NCBI GenBank assembly: GCA_900762815.1
Contig: CAAFHX010000074.1
Span: 1-46,212 of the forward strand
Direction: 5' to 3'
Source: Candidatus Avelusimicrobium facis
GTDB taxonomy: Bacteria > Elusimicrobiota > Elusimicrobia > Elusimicrobiales > Elusimicrobiaceae
Length of the DNA: 46,212 nucleotides
Each line of letters begins with the position of its first letter. Position 1 is the first letter of the stretch. A program made the position numbers and the translations under genes. The notes under the pieces are model-generated. The model was not told the origin of the DNA. It ran no database searches and saw nothing but the letters and a program-made list of their open reading frames with translations. Positions 1 to 9,010 of this stretch are shown here, one piece after another.

Positions 1-3000
1 TCAAACAAGCCGAGCTCTTTGCCATTATGCGCGATAAATACCAAATTGCGCGCCAAGAGGGTGTACAGCTTAAAGATTATCCGACCATCCGCTCCATTAT
101 TAAGTACGCCATGGAGAATGCGGGCTCCGAAACGGGTGCGGTCCCGGCTGCGCCTGTGGCTCCGGTAGCCCAGCCTGCTCCGGCCCCGGCGGTAACGTCT
201 GCCCCGGCTCCCGCTCCTGCGGCGGCCCAACCTGCGCCTGTAGCGGCAGCCACCCCGGCGGCTGCGCCGAAAGCGGCCTTGCCGAATACGGACGAAGCCA
301 GCGTGACGAAGGACATTGTGGCCTTGGTCGCGGAGAAAACGGGCTACCCCGAGGATATGTTGGACTTGGATTTAGACATGGAAGCCGACCTGGGCATTGA
401 CACGGTCAAACAAGCCGAGCTCTTTGCTATTATGCGTGAGAAATACCAAATTGCGCGCCAAGAGGGTGTACAGCTCAAAGATTATCCGACCATTCGCTCC
501 ATTATTAAGTATGCTATGGCTCATGCGGGCACGGAAGGTGCCGCAACGGTGGCCGCTGCGCCTGCTGCAGCGCAAGCCCCGGCGGCTCAACCGGCTCCTG
601 TGGCAACCCCCGCGGCGGTGGTAACGCCTGCTCCGGTAGTGGCTCCCGCTCCGGCCCCCGTTCCTGCGGTTGCTCCTGCGGCGGCCCCGAAAGCGCAAGG
701 CGCTTTGGACGAAGCCAGCGTGACCAAAGAAATTGTGGCTATGGTGGCCGAAAAGACGGGCTACCCCGAGGACATGTTGGACTTGGATTTAGATATGGAA
801 GCCGACCTGGGCATTGACACGGTCAAACAGGCAGAGCTCTTTGCCGCCATGCGCGAGCACTATGGCATTGCCCAAATGGAAGGCATCCAACTCAAGGATT
901 ACCCGACCATCCGCCATTGCATCAATTTTGCCTTGACCTATGCCGGCAAACCGGCGGCGGCCCCGGCGGCAGCGCAACCTGCTGCGGCGCCTGCTCCGGC
1001 TGCGGACTCATCTGTAGCGCCTGTCCAAACGGCTCCCGCCGCGCAAGAACCTGCCGAGCCGGCCTTACCGGTCATCAAGGTGGCAGACGTGCAAGAAGCC
1101 GTGCCGACGGCGGGCAAGGTGGGCAAACCTTCCGAAGAAATGTTGACCACCAACCCGACGGGACAAATTGAGCACCGCGTTTCCTTGGCCGAACGCCCGG
1201 AACGCGAGGGCTATGCCGGGGAACATTGCCATGAAAAGAAGCTGCGCAATGTTACCGTGGTGGCCGATGCCCCGCTGACCGAGCGCGAAAACCGCCGCTT
1301 GGCCAAAGACCGCACGGTATTGATTTTTGCCGACAATTCGCAACTCATCAAGGCTTACCAAGAAGAGTTCAAAGAATTGGGCGTCAAAACCCACGTGTTT
1401 ACCACGCTCAAAACCCGCAGCAAAAACACGACAATCGTCAACTGGGAATCGTACGAGGAAACCGAGGCCGCACTCAAGGAATACGCCGCCGAGGACCCCA
1501 ATATCCAGGGTATCGTGTACCTGCTGGGCGCCACCGTTAAAAAGTTTGACAAAAAGGCCAGCCCGCACAATGAACTGACCAAGTACGTCATGCCGTTGTT
1601 TATCGCCTTGCGCGTATTTGAAAAAGGCTTGGCCAACCGCCAAGACGCCGATACGTTCTTCGCGGTAAACGTCAAAATTGACGGCAACTTCGGCTATTTT
1701 ACCAAGGATGAGTTCAACCCCATCGTAGGCGCGTTGACCGGCGGTACGACCTGCTACCGCAAGGACGTCTACGAACGCACCGGGGCCATTAGCAAATTGA
1801 TGGACTTTGAGCCCACCGCCACCCCCGATGAAATGGCGCAAAAGACCATGGACGAAGTGCTCCACGGCGATATGCGCTTGATGATCGGCACCCGGGGCGG
1901 CAAACGCAGCACCATTTTGTCGGTGCCCGTGCGCTTGGACAAGAGCGTCAAACGCTTTGATTTGGCCGGCAAGACCATTATCTTTACCGGCTCCGGCCGT
2001 GGCATCGGCGCGATGCTCAGCCAAAAAATTGCCGCCCAGTACAAGAGCAAAATCATTGTGCTTGACATCATTGAAATCCAAGAAAAGACCCCGCTGTGGG
2101 CGTCTATGAACGAGACCGAATTGGCCGCGCTGAAGAAACAACTCTGGGAAGAGCTCAAAGCTGATACCACGCACAAAGCCACCCCGGTGATGTTGGAGCG
2201 CGCCTTTGGCCGTGTGAAAGACTCCATCACGCTTTACAACAACTTGCAAAAATTGCGTGATTTGGGCAGCGAAGTGGAATATTACCACTGCGACGTGCTC
2301 AACAGCTCCATGGTCAAAGAAGTTTGCACCAAGATTAAAGCCAAAAACGGCCGGGTGGACGGATTGATTCACTTTGCCGGGTTGGAGCGCTCGAAGCTGA
2401 TCTACGACAAAGACCCTGCGGAATATTACCGCATCTTTGACGTGAAGGCCACCAGCTTTGCCAGCTTCTTGGCCAACAACATCGTGCGCGACGACGGCTT
2501 CTTCGCCTTTGCCTCTTCCATTGCCGGCAAATACGGCAACTTGGGCCAAAGCGATTATGCCTCCGCCAATGACTATTTGGCCAAGTCCGCCTTTAGCCTG
2601 ACCAACCAAGGCTACCGCGCCATTGCCATTGCCATGAGCGCCTACAAAAATGTGGGTATGGGCGTGCGCGCCGGAGTGGAGACCTTCCTCAAGTCCAACG
2701 GAGTAGACTTTGTGGATCCGGAAGACGGTATGCAAATTTTCTTGGACGAAATCGTGTACGGCGACGTGCCCGAAATCGTTTTGACGGGCTCCTTGGGCCG
2801 CTTGGATTGGGACCATCAGCTTCGTTTTGAAATGGATGAAATTGTCCCCGAGGGCGCGCACGCCGCGCCCCAGGGGGGCAATGACCGCGGGCAAGGCGGT
2901 GCCGCCCCGGCAGCTCCGGCTTCGGCCGCTGCCCAGCCGGACCCGGCGCAAGCCACCCATTTTTTAGGTAAAGTGGGCACCTTGGCCAAAAACCAAGCAT

Positions 3001-3803
3001 TGCACGCCGAAAAAGAATTTAATTTGCAGTCCGACCCGTACCTGGCCGACCACGCCATTGAAGGCACGCCGTATGTGCCGGGCGTGATGGGCATTGAAAC
3101 CTTTGTGGAAACGGCGACCGCCTTGGGCGGCACCGTGCCGCAAGGCCTGAAAGACGTACACTTTTATCTGCCCATTAAATTGCTGCGCAACCGCCCGCAA
3201 GCGGTGCGCGTCATCGGCAAAGAAGAAAACGGCGATATTTCCATGGAAATTGAGTCGGATTTCATCAACAGCAAGGGCGTGAAAATGGGCAATACCCGCC
3301 GCCATTTTACGGCCCATGCTTTGCAGAGCGGGTTTGTGTCTACGTGGAACGAAGTCAAAGACCAAATCCATTTGGATGTCAACGCCGCCCCGCAAATTAC
3401 CAAAGAGGAAATCTACAAAAAGTATTTCCACGGGCCCAGCTTTCAGGTGCTGGGGGGGATTTTGAAGGCAGACAAGGACAGCTCCTTGGCCGTCTACAAT
3501 ACGACCCCGCGCCCGCAATGGACCGACGGCGCCAAAACCTTGCTGGCCAACCCGATGCTTATTGAGGCGGCGTTCCAATGCTGCGGCTTTCGCGATATGG
3601 CCATAGACAACAAGATGACCTTGCCCGACGGCATCAAGGAATTGGCCGTATTTAAACGGGAAGTCCCGCCGCAAAAGCTGTATTTGTACGGCCGCTTTAA
3701 AGGGTTGACCGCCGACGGAAAAACCCTGCACGACGCCTATGTGTTTGATGAGCAAGGCCAAGTGTGGGTGGAAATCCACGGCTATCAGGCCATCGGCCAG
3801 TAA
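1..3803 (+). CDS. Pfa/PUFA-synthase-like multidomain protein, 5' partial (ACPs-KR-DH)
   Basis: The frame is open from base 3, so the true start lies outside the window; residues here count from the Met at 27. In order: the tail of one acyl carrier domain (1-35), an ACP at about 89-165, another at 230-310, Ala/Pro-rich linkers between them, a region at 385-640 resembling the structural half of a ketoreductase, a catalytic KR at 649-940 (TGSGRGIG nucleotide loop; Tyr844 in YASAND), and a hot-dog dehydratase pair at 975-1258. The dehydratase His1009 lies in an HxxxGxxxxP motif. The ACPs match the PUFA-synthase type (EADLGID), but the phosphopantetheine position is Thr (126, 265) in place of Ser. 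Glu1180 stands where polyketide dehydratases usually have the second catalytic Asp. Ketosynthase and acyltransferase domains are not visible and would be upstream. The family builds acyl chains iteratively from malonyl units. The role is inferred to be lipid or polyketide synthesis; the product is unknown. Confidence 0.85.
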   Translation, partial: KQAELFAIMRDKYQIARQEGVQLKDYPTIRSIIKYAMENAGSETGAVPAAPVAPVAQPAPAPAVTSAPAPAPAAAQPAPVAAATPAAAPKAALPNTDEASVTKDIVALVAEKTGYPEDMLDLDLDMEADLGIDTVKQAELFAIMREKYQIARQEGVQLKDYPTIRSIIKYAMAHAGTEGAATVAAAPAAAQAPAAQPAPVATPAAVVTPAPVVAPAPAPVPAVAPAAAPKAQGALDEASVTKEIVAMVAEKTGYPEDMLDLDLDMEADLGIDTVKQAELFAAMREHYGIAQMEGIQLKDYPTIRHCINFALTYAGKPAAAPAAAQPAAAPAPAADSSVAPVQTAPAAQEPAEPALPVIKVADVQEAVPTAGKVGKPSEEMLTTNPTGQIEHRVSLAERPEREGYAGEHCHEKKLRNVTVVADAPLTERENRRLAKDRTVLIFADNSQLIKAYQEEFKELGVKTHVFTTLKTRSKNTTIVNWESYEETEAALKEYAAEDPNIQGIVYLLGATVKKFDKKASPHNELTKYVMPLFIALRVFEKGLANRQDADTFFAVNVKIDGNFGYFTKDEFNPIVGALTGGTTCYRKDVYERTGAISKLMDFEPTATPDEMAQKTMDEVLHGDMRLMIGTRGGKRSTILSVPVRLDKSVKRFDLAGKTIIFTGSGRGIGAMLSQKIAAQYKSKIIVLDIIEIQEKTPLWASMNETELAALKKQLWEELKADTTHKATPVMLERAFGRVKDSITLYNNLQKLRDLGSEVEYYHCDVLNSSMVKEVCTKIKAKNGRVDGLIHFAGLERSKLIYDKDPAEYYRIFDVKATSFASFLANNIVRDDGFFAFASSIAGKYGNLGQSDYASANDYLAKSAFSLTNQGYRAIAIAMSAYKNVGMGVRAGVETFLKSNGVDFVDPEDGMQIFLDEIVYGDVPEIVLTGSLGRLDWDHQLRFEMDEIVPEGAHAAPQGGNDRGQGGAAPAAPASAAAQPDPAQATHFLGKVGTLAKNQALHAEKEFNLQSDPYLADHAIEGTPYVPGVMGIETFVETATALGGTVPQGLKDVHFYLPIKLLRNRPQAVRVIGKEENGDISMEIESDFINSKGVKMGNTRRHFTAHALQSGFVSTWNEVKDQIHLDVNAAPQITKEEIYKKYFHGPSFQVLGGILKADKDSSLAVYNTTPRPQWTDGAKTLLANPMLIEAAFQCCGFRDMAIDNKMTLPDGIKELAVFKREVPPQKLYLYGRFKGLTADGKTLHDAYVFDEQGQVWVEIHGYQAIGQ

Positions 3804-4525
3804 TGAATTACAAAACGCAGTTTATTAAAATACAAGACCTGCCCCCGGCAGATACCTTTCTCTGCTCCGCCGAAAGCGCCTATTTGCAGACGCTGCGCGC
3901 GGAAAAGAGAAGAGGCGACTGGCTCGGGGGCCGGTTTGCGTTAAAGGTGCTGCTGGCGCGCGAAAGCGGTCTGTTGCCCGTATGTTCTTTGCCGGCTGCG
4001 GCGGCAGAGCGCCCGGTGGAGATGTCCGCTGCGGCGCTGGGGGTACTTAAAAATATAGACGTGGTCAAGTTGCCCAGCGGCGCGCCGCAGGTGTTTATCG
4101 GCGCGGTGCCGGACGCGCGCAGCGTGAGCATTACCCATTCGCACGGGTGGGCGGTGGCGGCCTTATCAGCCCCGCAAACCTTTTTGGGGATTGATTTGGA
4201 AAAAATAGAGCCCCGCAGCCGCGCCTGGGCGGCGGATTTTTTTGACCCGGGGGAAAAGGGCCCCGGCACCGATGAACATTTGACCAAAATTTGGACGCAA
4301 AAAGAGGCCGTGCTGAAATTGTTGGGGCGCGGGCTGTCTTTAAACACGCAAGAAATTGTATTAGAGGATGAAGCCGCTCCCCGGCTGTTGGGCCGGGCGC
4401 AAGAGGCGTGGCTCTCCTTGCAAAAGCCGCAAATTGTGCTCCATTCGGTGCGCTTTGACAACCAATTTATTTTTACCGTGGCCTTTGCCCCCGCTATAGC
4501 CGGTGCAAAGTTTGGTAGAATATAG
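3803..4525 (+). CDS. 4'-phosphopantetheinyl transferase, Sfp type
   Basis: 240 aa. The start is the ATG at 3803, which shares a base with the stop of the synthase gene (TAATG), so the two are translationally coupled. Family hallmarks: EKRRGDWLGGR near residue 30, GIDLE with metal-binding Asp131 and Glu133, and WTQKEAVLK at 164-172 with Glu168 and Lys172. The enzyme moves phosphopantetheine from CoA to carrier domains. Its position directly after the multi-ACP synthase indicates that those ACPs are its substrates. The size and motifs fit the broad-specificity Sfp/EntD class better than the short AcpS class. Confidence 0.92.
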   Translation: MNYKTQFIKIQDLPPADTFLCSAESAYLQTLRAEKRRGDWLGGRFALKVLLARESGLLPVCSLPAAAAERPVEMSAAALGVLKNIDVVKLPSGAPQVFIGAVPDARSVSITHSHGWAVAALSAPQTFLGIDLEKIEPRSRAWAADFFDPGEKGPGTDEHLTKIWTQKEAVLKLLGRGLSLNTQEIVLEDEAAPRLLGRAQEAWLSLQKPQIVLHSVRFDNQFIFTVAFAPAIAGAKFGRI

Positions 4526-4540
4526 CTTTAGGGAGGACGC

Positions 4541-6145
4541 ATGATAGAACTGTTTGACAATCCCAGAGAAGACAAAAAATCGGATCGCCCGGCGCCCAAA
4601 AGCCTGGTGAAATTCCGTCAGATTTACCAAGACGCTTTGGCCGGAGCGGGCGAAGAAAAAAACAAAGCCCAAAAGGCCAAGGGCAAGTTTACCGCCCGTG
4701 AGCGCATTTCGTATTTATTAGACCAAGACAGCTTTTTTGAAATCAAAAGCTTGGTGGAGAGCAACTGCCACGATTTCGGCGTGGCCGATAAGCACATCAA
4801 AGGAGACGGCGTAATTACGGGGTTTGGCCGCATCAATGGCCGCCCGGTGGCTATTTTTGCGCAGGACTTTCCGCAGCTGGGCGGTTCGTTGGGGTTGGCC
4901 CACGCCAAGAAAATTGCCGACATCATGGACAAGGCCCTAGAGGCCAAAATCCCCGTCATCGGCTTGCTTGACAGCGGCGGCGCGCGCATTCAGGAAGGGG
5001 TGGAAAGCCTTAACGGATACGGCGAAATTTTTTACCGCAATGTCAAAGCCTCCGGCAAAATTCCGCAGATTTCCGTTATTTTGGGCCCGTGTGCCGGCGG
5101 CGCGGCGTATTCGCCGGCCTTGACCGATTTTATTTTTATGGTGGAAGGCATCAGCCATATGTTCATCACGGGGCCGGGCGCGGTGAAAGCCGCCACCGGG
5201 GAAGAGGTGGATTTTGATACCTTGGGCGGCAGCAAACCGCACAGCGAAAAAAGCGGCGTGTGCCACTTTGTGGCCAAGTCGGAGCAGGACTGCTTCCGCC
5301 AAGTGCGCGAGCTGCTGGGCTTTTTGCCGCAGAATAATGAGGAAAAAGCCCCCTCCGAGACCACCACAGATATTACCGACCGCCCGGTGCATGTGCTGGA
5401 ACGCGTGTGCGAAATGGACCCCAAAAAGGCTTTCCGCATTCATCACGTCATTTGGCGCTTGGCCGATGACTACGGCTTTTTTGAAATTCACCAAAACTTT
5501 GCCAAAAACGTAGTAACCGGGTTTATCCGCTTGGGCGGCGAAGTGGTGGGCGTGATTGCCAATAACCCCGCCTGCTTGGGCGGCGCGTTGGACAGCGACG
5601 CCAGCGACAAAGCGGCGCGCTTCATCCGCTTCTTAAATGCGTTTAACATTCCCATTTTGACCTTGGTGGACACCGGCGGCTACTTGCCGGGCGTGGCCCA
5701 AGAGCACGGCGGCATCATCCGCCACGGGGCCAAACTGCTGTATGCTTATGCCGAGGCGACCGTACCCAAAGTAACCTTGGTTTTGCGCAAGGCCTACGGC
5801 GGGGCGTATATTGCCATGGGCTCTAAATACTTGCGGGGGGATTTTAACTTTGCTTTCCCCAGCGCGGAAATTGCCGTGATGGGCCCACGCGGGGCGGTGG
5901 AGATTTTGTACTCGCGGGATTTGAAGAAGGAAACGGACGAACAAAAAAAGGAAGCCATGAAGATGAAAATGACGCAGGACTATTCCGACAAGTTCGCCTC
6001 TCCGTATCAGGCGGCCTCCAACGGGTCTATTGACGAGATTATAGAGCCGTCGGAAGCGCGGGCCAAAATCATCGGCGCCTTGCGTATTTTAAAGAACAAA
6101 CGCAACCCGAAGGCCCACCAAAACACGGGCAATATCCCGCTGTAA
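4541..6145 (+). CDS. acyl-CoA carboxylase carboxyltransferase subunit (PccB/MmdA family)
   Basis: 534 aa, preceded by a strong ribosome site (AGGGAGGA at about 4531-4538). It has the two crotonase-like carboxyltransferase halves, with the acyl-CoA and biotin-site glycine motifs GPCAGGAAYSPA (about residue 183) and VDTGGYLPG in the second half. The family transfers CO2 between biotin and acetyl-, propionyl- or methylmalonyl-CoA, either as propionyl/acetyl-CoA carboxylase beta or as the decarboxylase alpha subunit. No biotin carrier or biotin carboxylase gene is visible in the window. Placement 15 bases after the PPTase gene suggests it supplies malonyl- or methylmalonyl-CoA extender units to the synthase. 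The exact substrate cannot be read from the sequence. Confidence 0.88.
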   Translation: MIELFDNPREDKKSDRPAPKSLVKFRQIYQDALAGAGEEKNKAQKAKGKFTARERISYLLDQDSFFEIKSLVESNCHDFGVADKHIKGDGVITGFGRINGRPVAIFAQDFPQLGGSLGLAHAKKIADIMDKALEAKIPVIGLLDSGGARIQEGVESLNGYGEIFYRNVKASGKIPQISVILGPCAGGAAYSPALTDFIFMVEGISHMFITGPGAVKAATGEEVDFDTLGGSKPHSEKSGVCHFVAKSEQDCFRQVRELLGFLPQNNEEKAPSETTTDITDRPVHVLERVCEMDPKKAFRIHHVIWRLADDYGFFEIHQNFAKNVVTGFIRLGGEVVGVIANNPACLGGALDSDASDKAARFIRFLNAFNIPILTLVDTGGYLPGVAQEHGGIIRHGAKLLYAYAEATVPKVTLVLRKAYGGAYIAMGSKYLRGDFNFAFPSAEIAVMGPRGAVEILYSRDLKKETDEQKKEAMKMKMTQDYSDKFASPYQAASNGSIDEIIEPSEARAKIIGALRILKNKRNPKAHQNTGNIPL

Positions 6146-6170
6146 AGATTGTCTTGGACACCAAATAAAA

Positions 6171-6192
6171 CGCCCCGCTCAAAAGCGGGGCG
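6171..6192. terminator. bidirectional intrinsic terminator
   Basis: A perfect 9-bp GC-rich stem (6171-6179 with 6184-6192) with a CAAA loop, flanked by A-rich sequence on the left and TTT on the right. It lies between two convergent genes and can serve both. Confidence 0.85.
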
Positions 6193-6211
6193 TTTGCTAT
6201 CGGTCCAGGTC

Positions 6212-7540
6212 TTAGGCTTTTTGTTTAAGCGTATTGTCTTGCACAAAGAAGGTAAAGCCGGCGGCCAACAACAAGCTCAGTCCTCCTACTCCCACGGCCG
6301 CAATGGCGCTGCCGCCCAAGAGGTGTTTCATCACGGGGCCGAAGAACAGGTTAACGCAGATTTGCGGAATGACGATGAAGAAGTTGAACACTCCCATATA
6401 AAAGCCCATTTTTTCCGCCGGGAGAGAATTGGCCAGCAGCGCATACGGCATAGACAGCAGGCTGCTCCAAGCCACCCCTACGCACACCATGGGGAAAATC
6501 AACCCGGTTTGGCTAAACTGCACCCCAAAGAGCGTCAGCCCCAAGGAGCCCAACCCCACCGCGCCGACCGTCAGGCAAACGATGTGAATGTATTTGGCCG
6601 AAAATTTGGTGGTCAGCCACAACAGGGCAAAGGCAAAGCCAAACGCCACCCCGTTGTAAATGCCAAAGCAGGAGCTGCCCCAATTGGCGGCGGTTTCATA
6701 GGCGGCTGTGCCGGGCACCGCGTGGAAGACGGCCGAAGCAATCCCCGGGGTAAAGTACACCCACATAATCATAAATGCCGCCCAAGTAAAAAATTGCACC
6801 ACGGCCAGGCGGCGCATGGTTTGCGGCATGGTGATAAAGGCCCGGGCCATTTCCGCCAAGGTTTTGCGGAGGCTGAAGGCTTGCTTCTGCAGGTTTTTAA
6901 AGGCTTGCATATCCTGCGGGGGATATTCCGGCGTGGTTTTGACCGTGGTTAAAATAGCGGCCAGCAACACCACCGCCCCGGTGTAAAAAGAATATTTGAC
7001 CGTGTTGGGAATATGACCCAGCGGGGCCTCGGTGCTGACCCCGGCCCACGCCAAAATCTGCGGCAGGAACGAGGCAATGACCGCCCCCGCGCCAATCATC
7101 ACGCTTTGCATGGCGTAGCCGGTTTTGCGTTGGTTTTCCGGCAGAATATCCCCCACAAAGGCGCGGAACGGCTCCATGCTGACATTGACGGCCGTGTCTA
7201 AAATCCACAAGGCGATGACGGCCATCCAAATGGCCGAAGCCTGCGGCATCAAAAACAAAGCAAAAGCCGAAAAAACAGCCCCGCCCAAAAAGTACGGCCG
7301 CCGCCGGCCCAAGCGGCACCAAGTGCGGTCGCTAAAATAACCCACCAAAGGTTGCACCAACAGCCCGGTTACCGGGGCCGCCAGCCACAACAGCGGGATT
7401 TGCGCCTCGCTGGCGCCCAAGCGCGAGTAAATGGCGCTCATATTGCCCATTTGCAGGGCCCAACCAAACTGAATGCCAAAAAAGCCCAGGCACATCAGCA
7501 TGATTTGTTTGAAAGTTTTTTGTTCGTGTTGCCCGTCCAT
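6212..7540 (-). CDS. MFS transporter, SLC45/sugar-proton symporter-like
   Basis: 442 aa. The start is taken at 7540, where AAAGGAG lies 7 bases upstream; an in-frame Met 20 codons earlier has no such site. About 12 hydrophobic segments are evident, and the loop motif CRLGRRRPYF is the conserved inter-helix 2-3 signature seen in SLC45 and plant-sucrose-carrier-type transporters. The family moves sugars (maltose, sucrose and related) by proton coupling across the inner membrane. The gene is monocistronic and ends at the shared terminator. A -10 box (TATAAT on this strand) is at 7572-7577. The substrate is not determinable; malQ in the same window is compatible with maltodextrin use. Confidence 0.82.
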   Translation of the reverse strand: MDGQHEQKTFKQIMLMCLGFFGIQFGWALQMGNMSAIYSRLGASEAQIPLLWLAAPVTGLLVQPLVGYFSDRTWCRLGRRRPYFLGGAVFSAFALFLMPQASAIWMAVIALWILDTAVNVSMEPFRAFVGDILPENQRKTGYAMQSVMIGAGAVIASFLPQILAWAGVSTEAPLGHIPNTVKYSFYTGAVVLLAAILTTVKTTPEYPPQDMQAFKNLQKQAFSLRKTLAEMARAFITMPQTMRRLAVVQFFTWAAFMIMWVYFTPGIASAVFHAVPGTAAYETAANWGSSCFGIYNGVAFGFAFALLWLTTKFSAKYIHIVCLTVGAVGLGSLGLTLFGVQFSQTGLIFPMVCVGVAWSSLLSMPYALLANSLPAEKMGFYMGVFNFFIVIPQICVNLFFGPVMKHLLGGSAIAAVGVGGLSLLLAAGFTFFVQDNTLKQKA

Positions 7541-7571
7541 GACAGCTCTCCTTTTTGCAGCGGATACTTTT

Positions 7572-7577
7572 ATTATA
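7572..7577 (-). promoter_or_regulatory. -10 box of the MFS transporter gene
   Basis: Perfect TATAAT on the minus strand, 31 bases ahead of the transporter ATG. No good -35 hexamer is visible at 16-18 bases. Confidence 0.5.
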
Positions 7578-7674
7578 ACACGCTTTGGGCTGCGGCGCAT
7601 ACGCTATCGGGAGACAAAAATTGCTATCATATTTTAAGAGACATTTTTCGCCGTGCTTTTGATAGGATGTATAT

Positions 7675-8811
7675 ATGGAAAACGAAAACTTAGACAGCGT
7701 CAACGAATATTTTAAGCATTTGGGCCAAATCACGCGGGAAGTCAACCGCGAGGAGTTGTCTGCGCTGTGGACCCGGGTAAAAAAAGGCGATAAGGCCGCC
7801 AAAAATAAAATGATGGAGATGAATTTGCGTCTGGTCATTCCTACGGCCAAGCGTTTCCAGCGGCCCGGCATGGAGCTGATGGATTTGATTGAAGAGGGCA
7901 ACCTGGGCCTGCTGCAAGCCATAGAAAAGTTTGAGCCGCAAAAGGGCTATCGTTTCTCCACCTATGCGGTGTATTGGATAGAGCAATACATCCGCAAATA
8001 CATTGAGGAACAATCCGGCTCCATCAAAATTCCTTCCCATGCGTGGGGCAATTTGAAACGCTGGTTTAAGGCGTGGAATACCTTAAAGGAAGCCAACGGG
8101 CGCGACCCGTCTTTGAGCGAAATGGCCGGCGAGCTGAATTTGAGTGCGCGCCAGGTCAAGGCCATTATGGACACGCTTAGCGCCGCCACCGGCGTGGATT
8201 CCCTGACCTCTTTGGTGGGGGAAGAAGAGGAAATGACGCTGGAGGACAAAATCAGCGACGACGGCAAAGGCAACCCGCACGATGTGTTTTTGCGCTCGGA
8301 AAATGCCCAAGTTTTGCAACAAAGTTTGATGAATTTAAACGATAGGGACCGTGAAATTTTGACCCTGCGTTTCGGTCTGCTGGACAATGAACCAAAAACC
8401 TTAGGCGAAGTGGCCGAGAAAATGGGCCTCTCGCGCGAGCGCGTGCGCCAGATAGAGGAGCGCGCCGTGTCTGAAATGCGCAAGGCCGCCCGCAAAGCCG
8501 GCCTGCTGGAAACCTTGCCGGAGGACCACCGCACCCGCAAATTGCACACGGGGCTGGGGGTCAAACAAAAAACCAATATTTTAGGGGAAGTGGTGGACCG
8601 CAGCCCGCTGGCCCGCCTGTTGCGCCGCCGTGCCGCCGCCCAAGCCGCGGCCAAGGCTGCCGCCCAAAAAGCGGCGGGGAAAAAGGCGTCCGGCAAGTCT
8701 GCCGCGCCCCAAAAAGCGGCCAAGTCCCAACCCGCCCAAGCCGCAAAGTCCAAGAAAAAATCCGCCGCAAAAGCCGCAAAAAAGACGGCCCGGCCCCCTA
8801 AAAAGAAATAG
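7675..8811 (+). CDS. RNA polymerase sigma-70 family factor with Lys/Ala-rich C-terminal tail
   Basis: 378 aa. Region 1.2 (about residues 5-50, ending NLRLVIPTAKRF), region 2 with core-binding and -10 motifs (DLIEEGNLGLL, then YRFSTYAVYWI), region 3 at about 120-190, and region 4 with the -35 helix-turn-helix (LGEVAEKMGLSRERVRQIEE) are all present, so this is a group 1/2 type sigma, not an ECF factor. Region 1.1 is absent. After about residue 310 comes a low-complexity tail of Ala, Lys, Pro and Gln ending PPKKK. That tail is not part of the usual sigma fold and may add nonspecific DNA binding. The gene is transcribed divergently from the MFS gene. It may be an alternative (RpoS/RpoH-like) factor; its regulon is unknown. 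Confidence 0.88.
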   Translation: MENENLDSVNEYFKHLGQITREVNREELSALWTRVKKGDKAAKNKMMEMNLRLVIPTAKRFQRPGMELMDLIEEGNLGLLQAIEKFEPQKGYRFSTYAVYWIEQYIRKYIEEQSGSIKIPSHAWGNLKRWFKAWNTLKEANGRDPSLSEMAGELNLSARQVKAIMDTLSAATGVDSLTSLVGEEEEMTLEDKISDDGKGNPHDVFLRSENAQVLQQSLMNLNDRDREILTLRFGLLDNEPKTLGEVAEKMGLSRERVRQIEERAVSEMRKAARKAGLLETLPEDHRTRKLHTGLGVKQKTNILGEVVDRSPLARLLRRRAAAQAAAKAAAQKAAGKKASGKSAAPQKAAKSQPAQAAKSKKKSAAKAAKKTARPPKKK

Positions 8812-8850
8812 CTTTTCTGCCTTTCTAAATCAAACAACGGAAAAACGAAA

Positions 8851-8878
8851 GATGCTGGGCAATGACGCCCCAGCATGA
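8851..8878. repeat. half copy of a palindromic GTCAT/ATGAC-type repeat
   Basis: A hairpin with 8-bp arms (ATGCTGGG at 8852-8859, CCCAGCAT at 8868-8875), followed by GAC. It matches the right half of the larger repeat at 38670-38785 (AAGATGCTGRGC...CAGCATGAC). It lies between the sigma gene and the pilin 1 leader; the same half-repeat precedes the pilin 3 leader. Confidence 0.55.
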
Positions 8879-8943
8879 CGCCCATTTTATAAACGGCGTT
8901 TTTTGTTTTGTCGTCGTGGAAGTTGGCTCCATTCTTTAAAACA

Positions 8944-9010
8944 CTTGCCTGATGTTTTTTTTTGATAAATTTTGTGTATAGCCAAAATTTAGAAAAAAAG
9001 GAGTACCATT
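8944..9010 (+). promoter_or_regulatory. conserved pilin leader 1 (T9 tract, inverted repeat, SD)
   Basis: Contains CTTGC, ATG plus nine T (8955-8963), a 9-bp perfect inverted repeat (TAAATTTTG 8966-8974, CAAAATTTA 8983-8991) around a TATA, then AAAAAAAGGAG. The same arrangement occurs before the pilin genes at 16191 and 38911. A TTGC -35 and TAAATT -10 separated by the T tract are possible, so tract length would set promoter spacing. The inverted repeat could be an operator or a 5' UTR hairpin. Confidence 0.6.

Noticed and set aside
1065..2960. Long open frame on the minus strand opposite the synthase gene
   Set aside because: No ribosome site or recognisable domain, and composition mirrors the codon use of the plus-strand KR/DH coding sequence; treated as a shadow.
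8910..9003. Sigma-54 promoter before the pilin genes (TTGGC and TTGC boxes)
   Set aside because: The GG and GC elements are about twice as far apart as sigma-54 requires.
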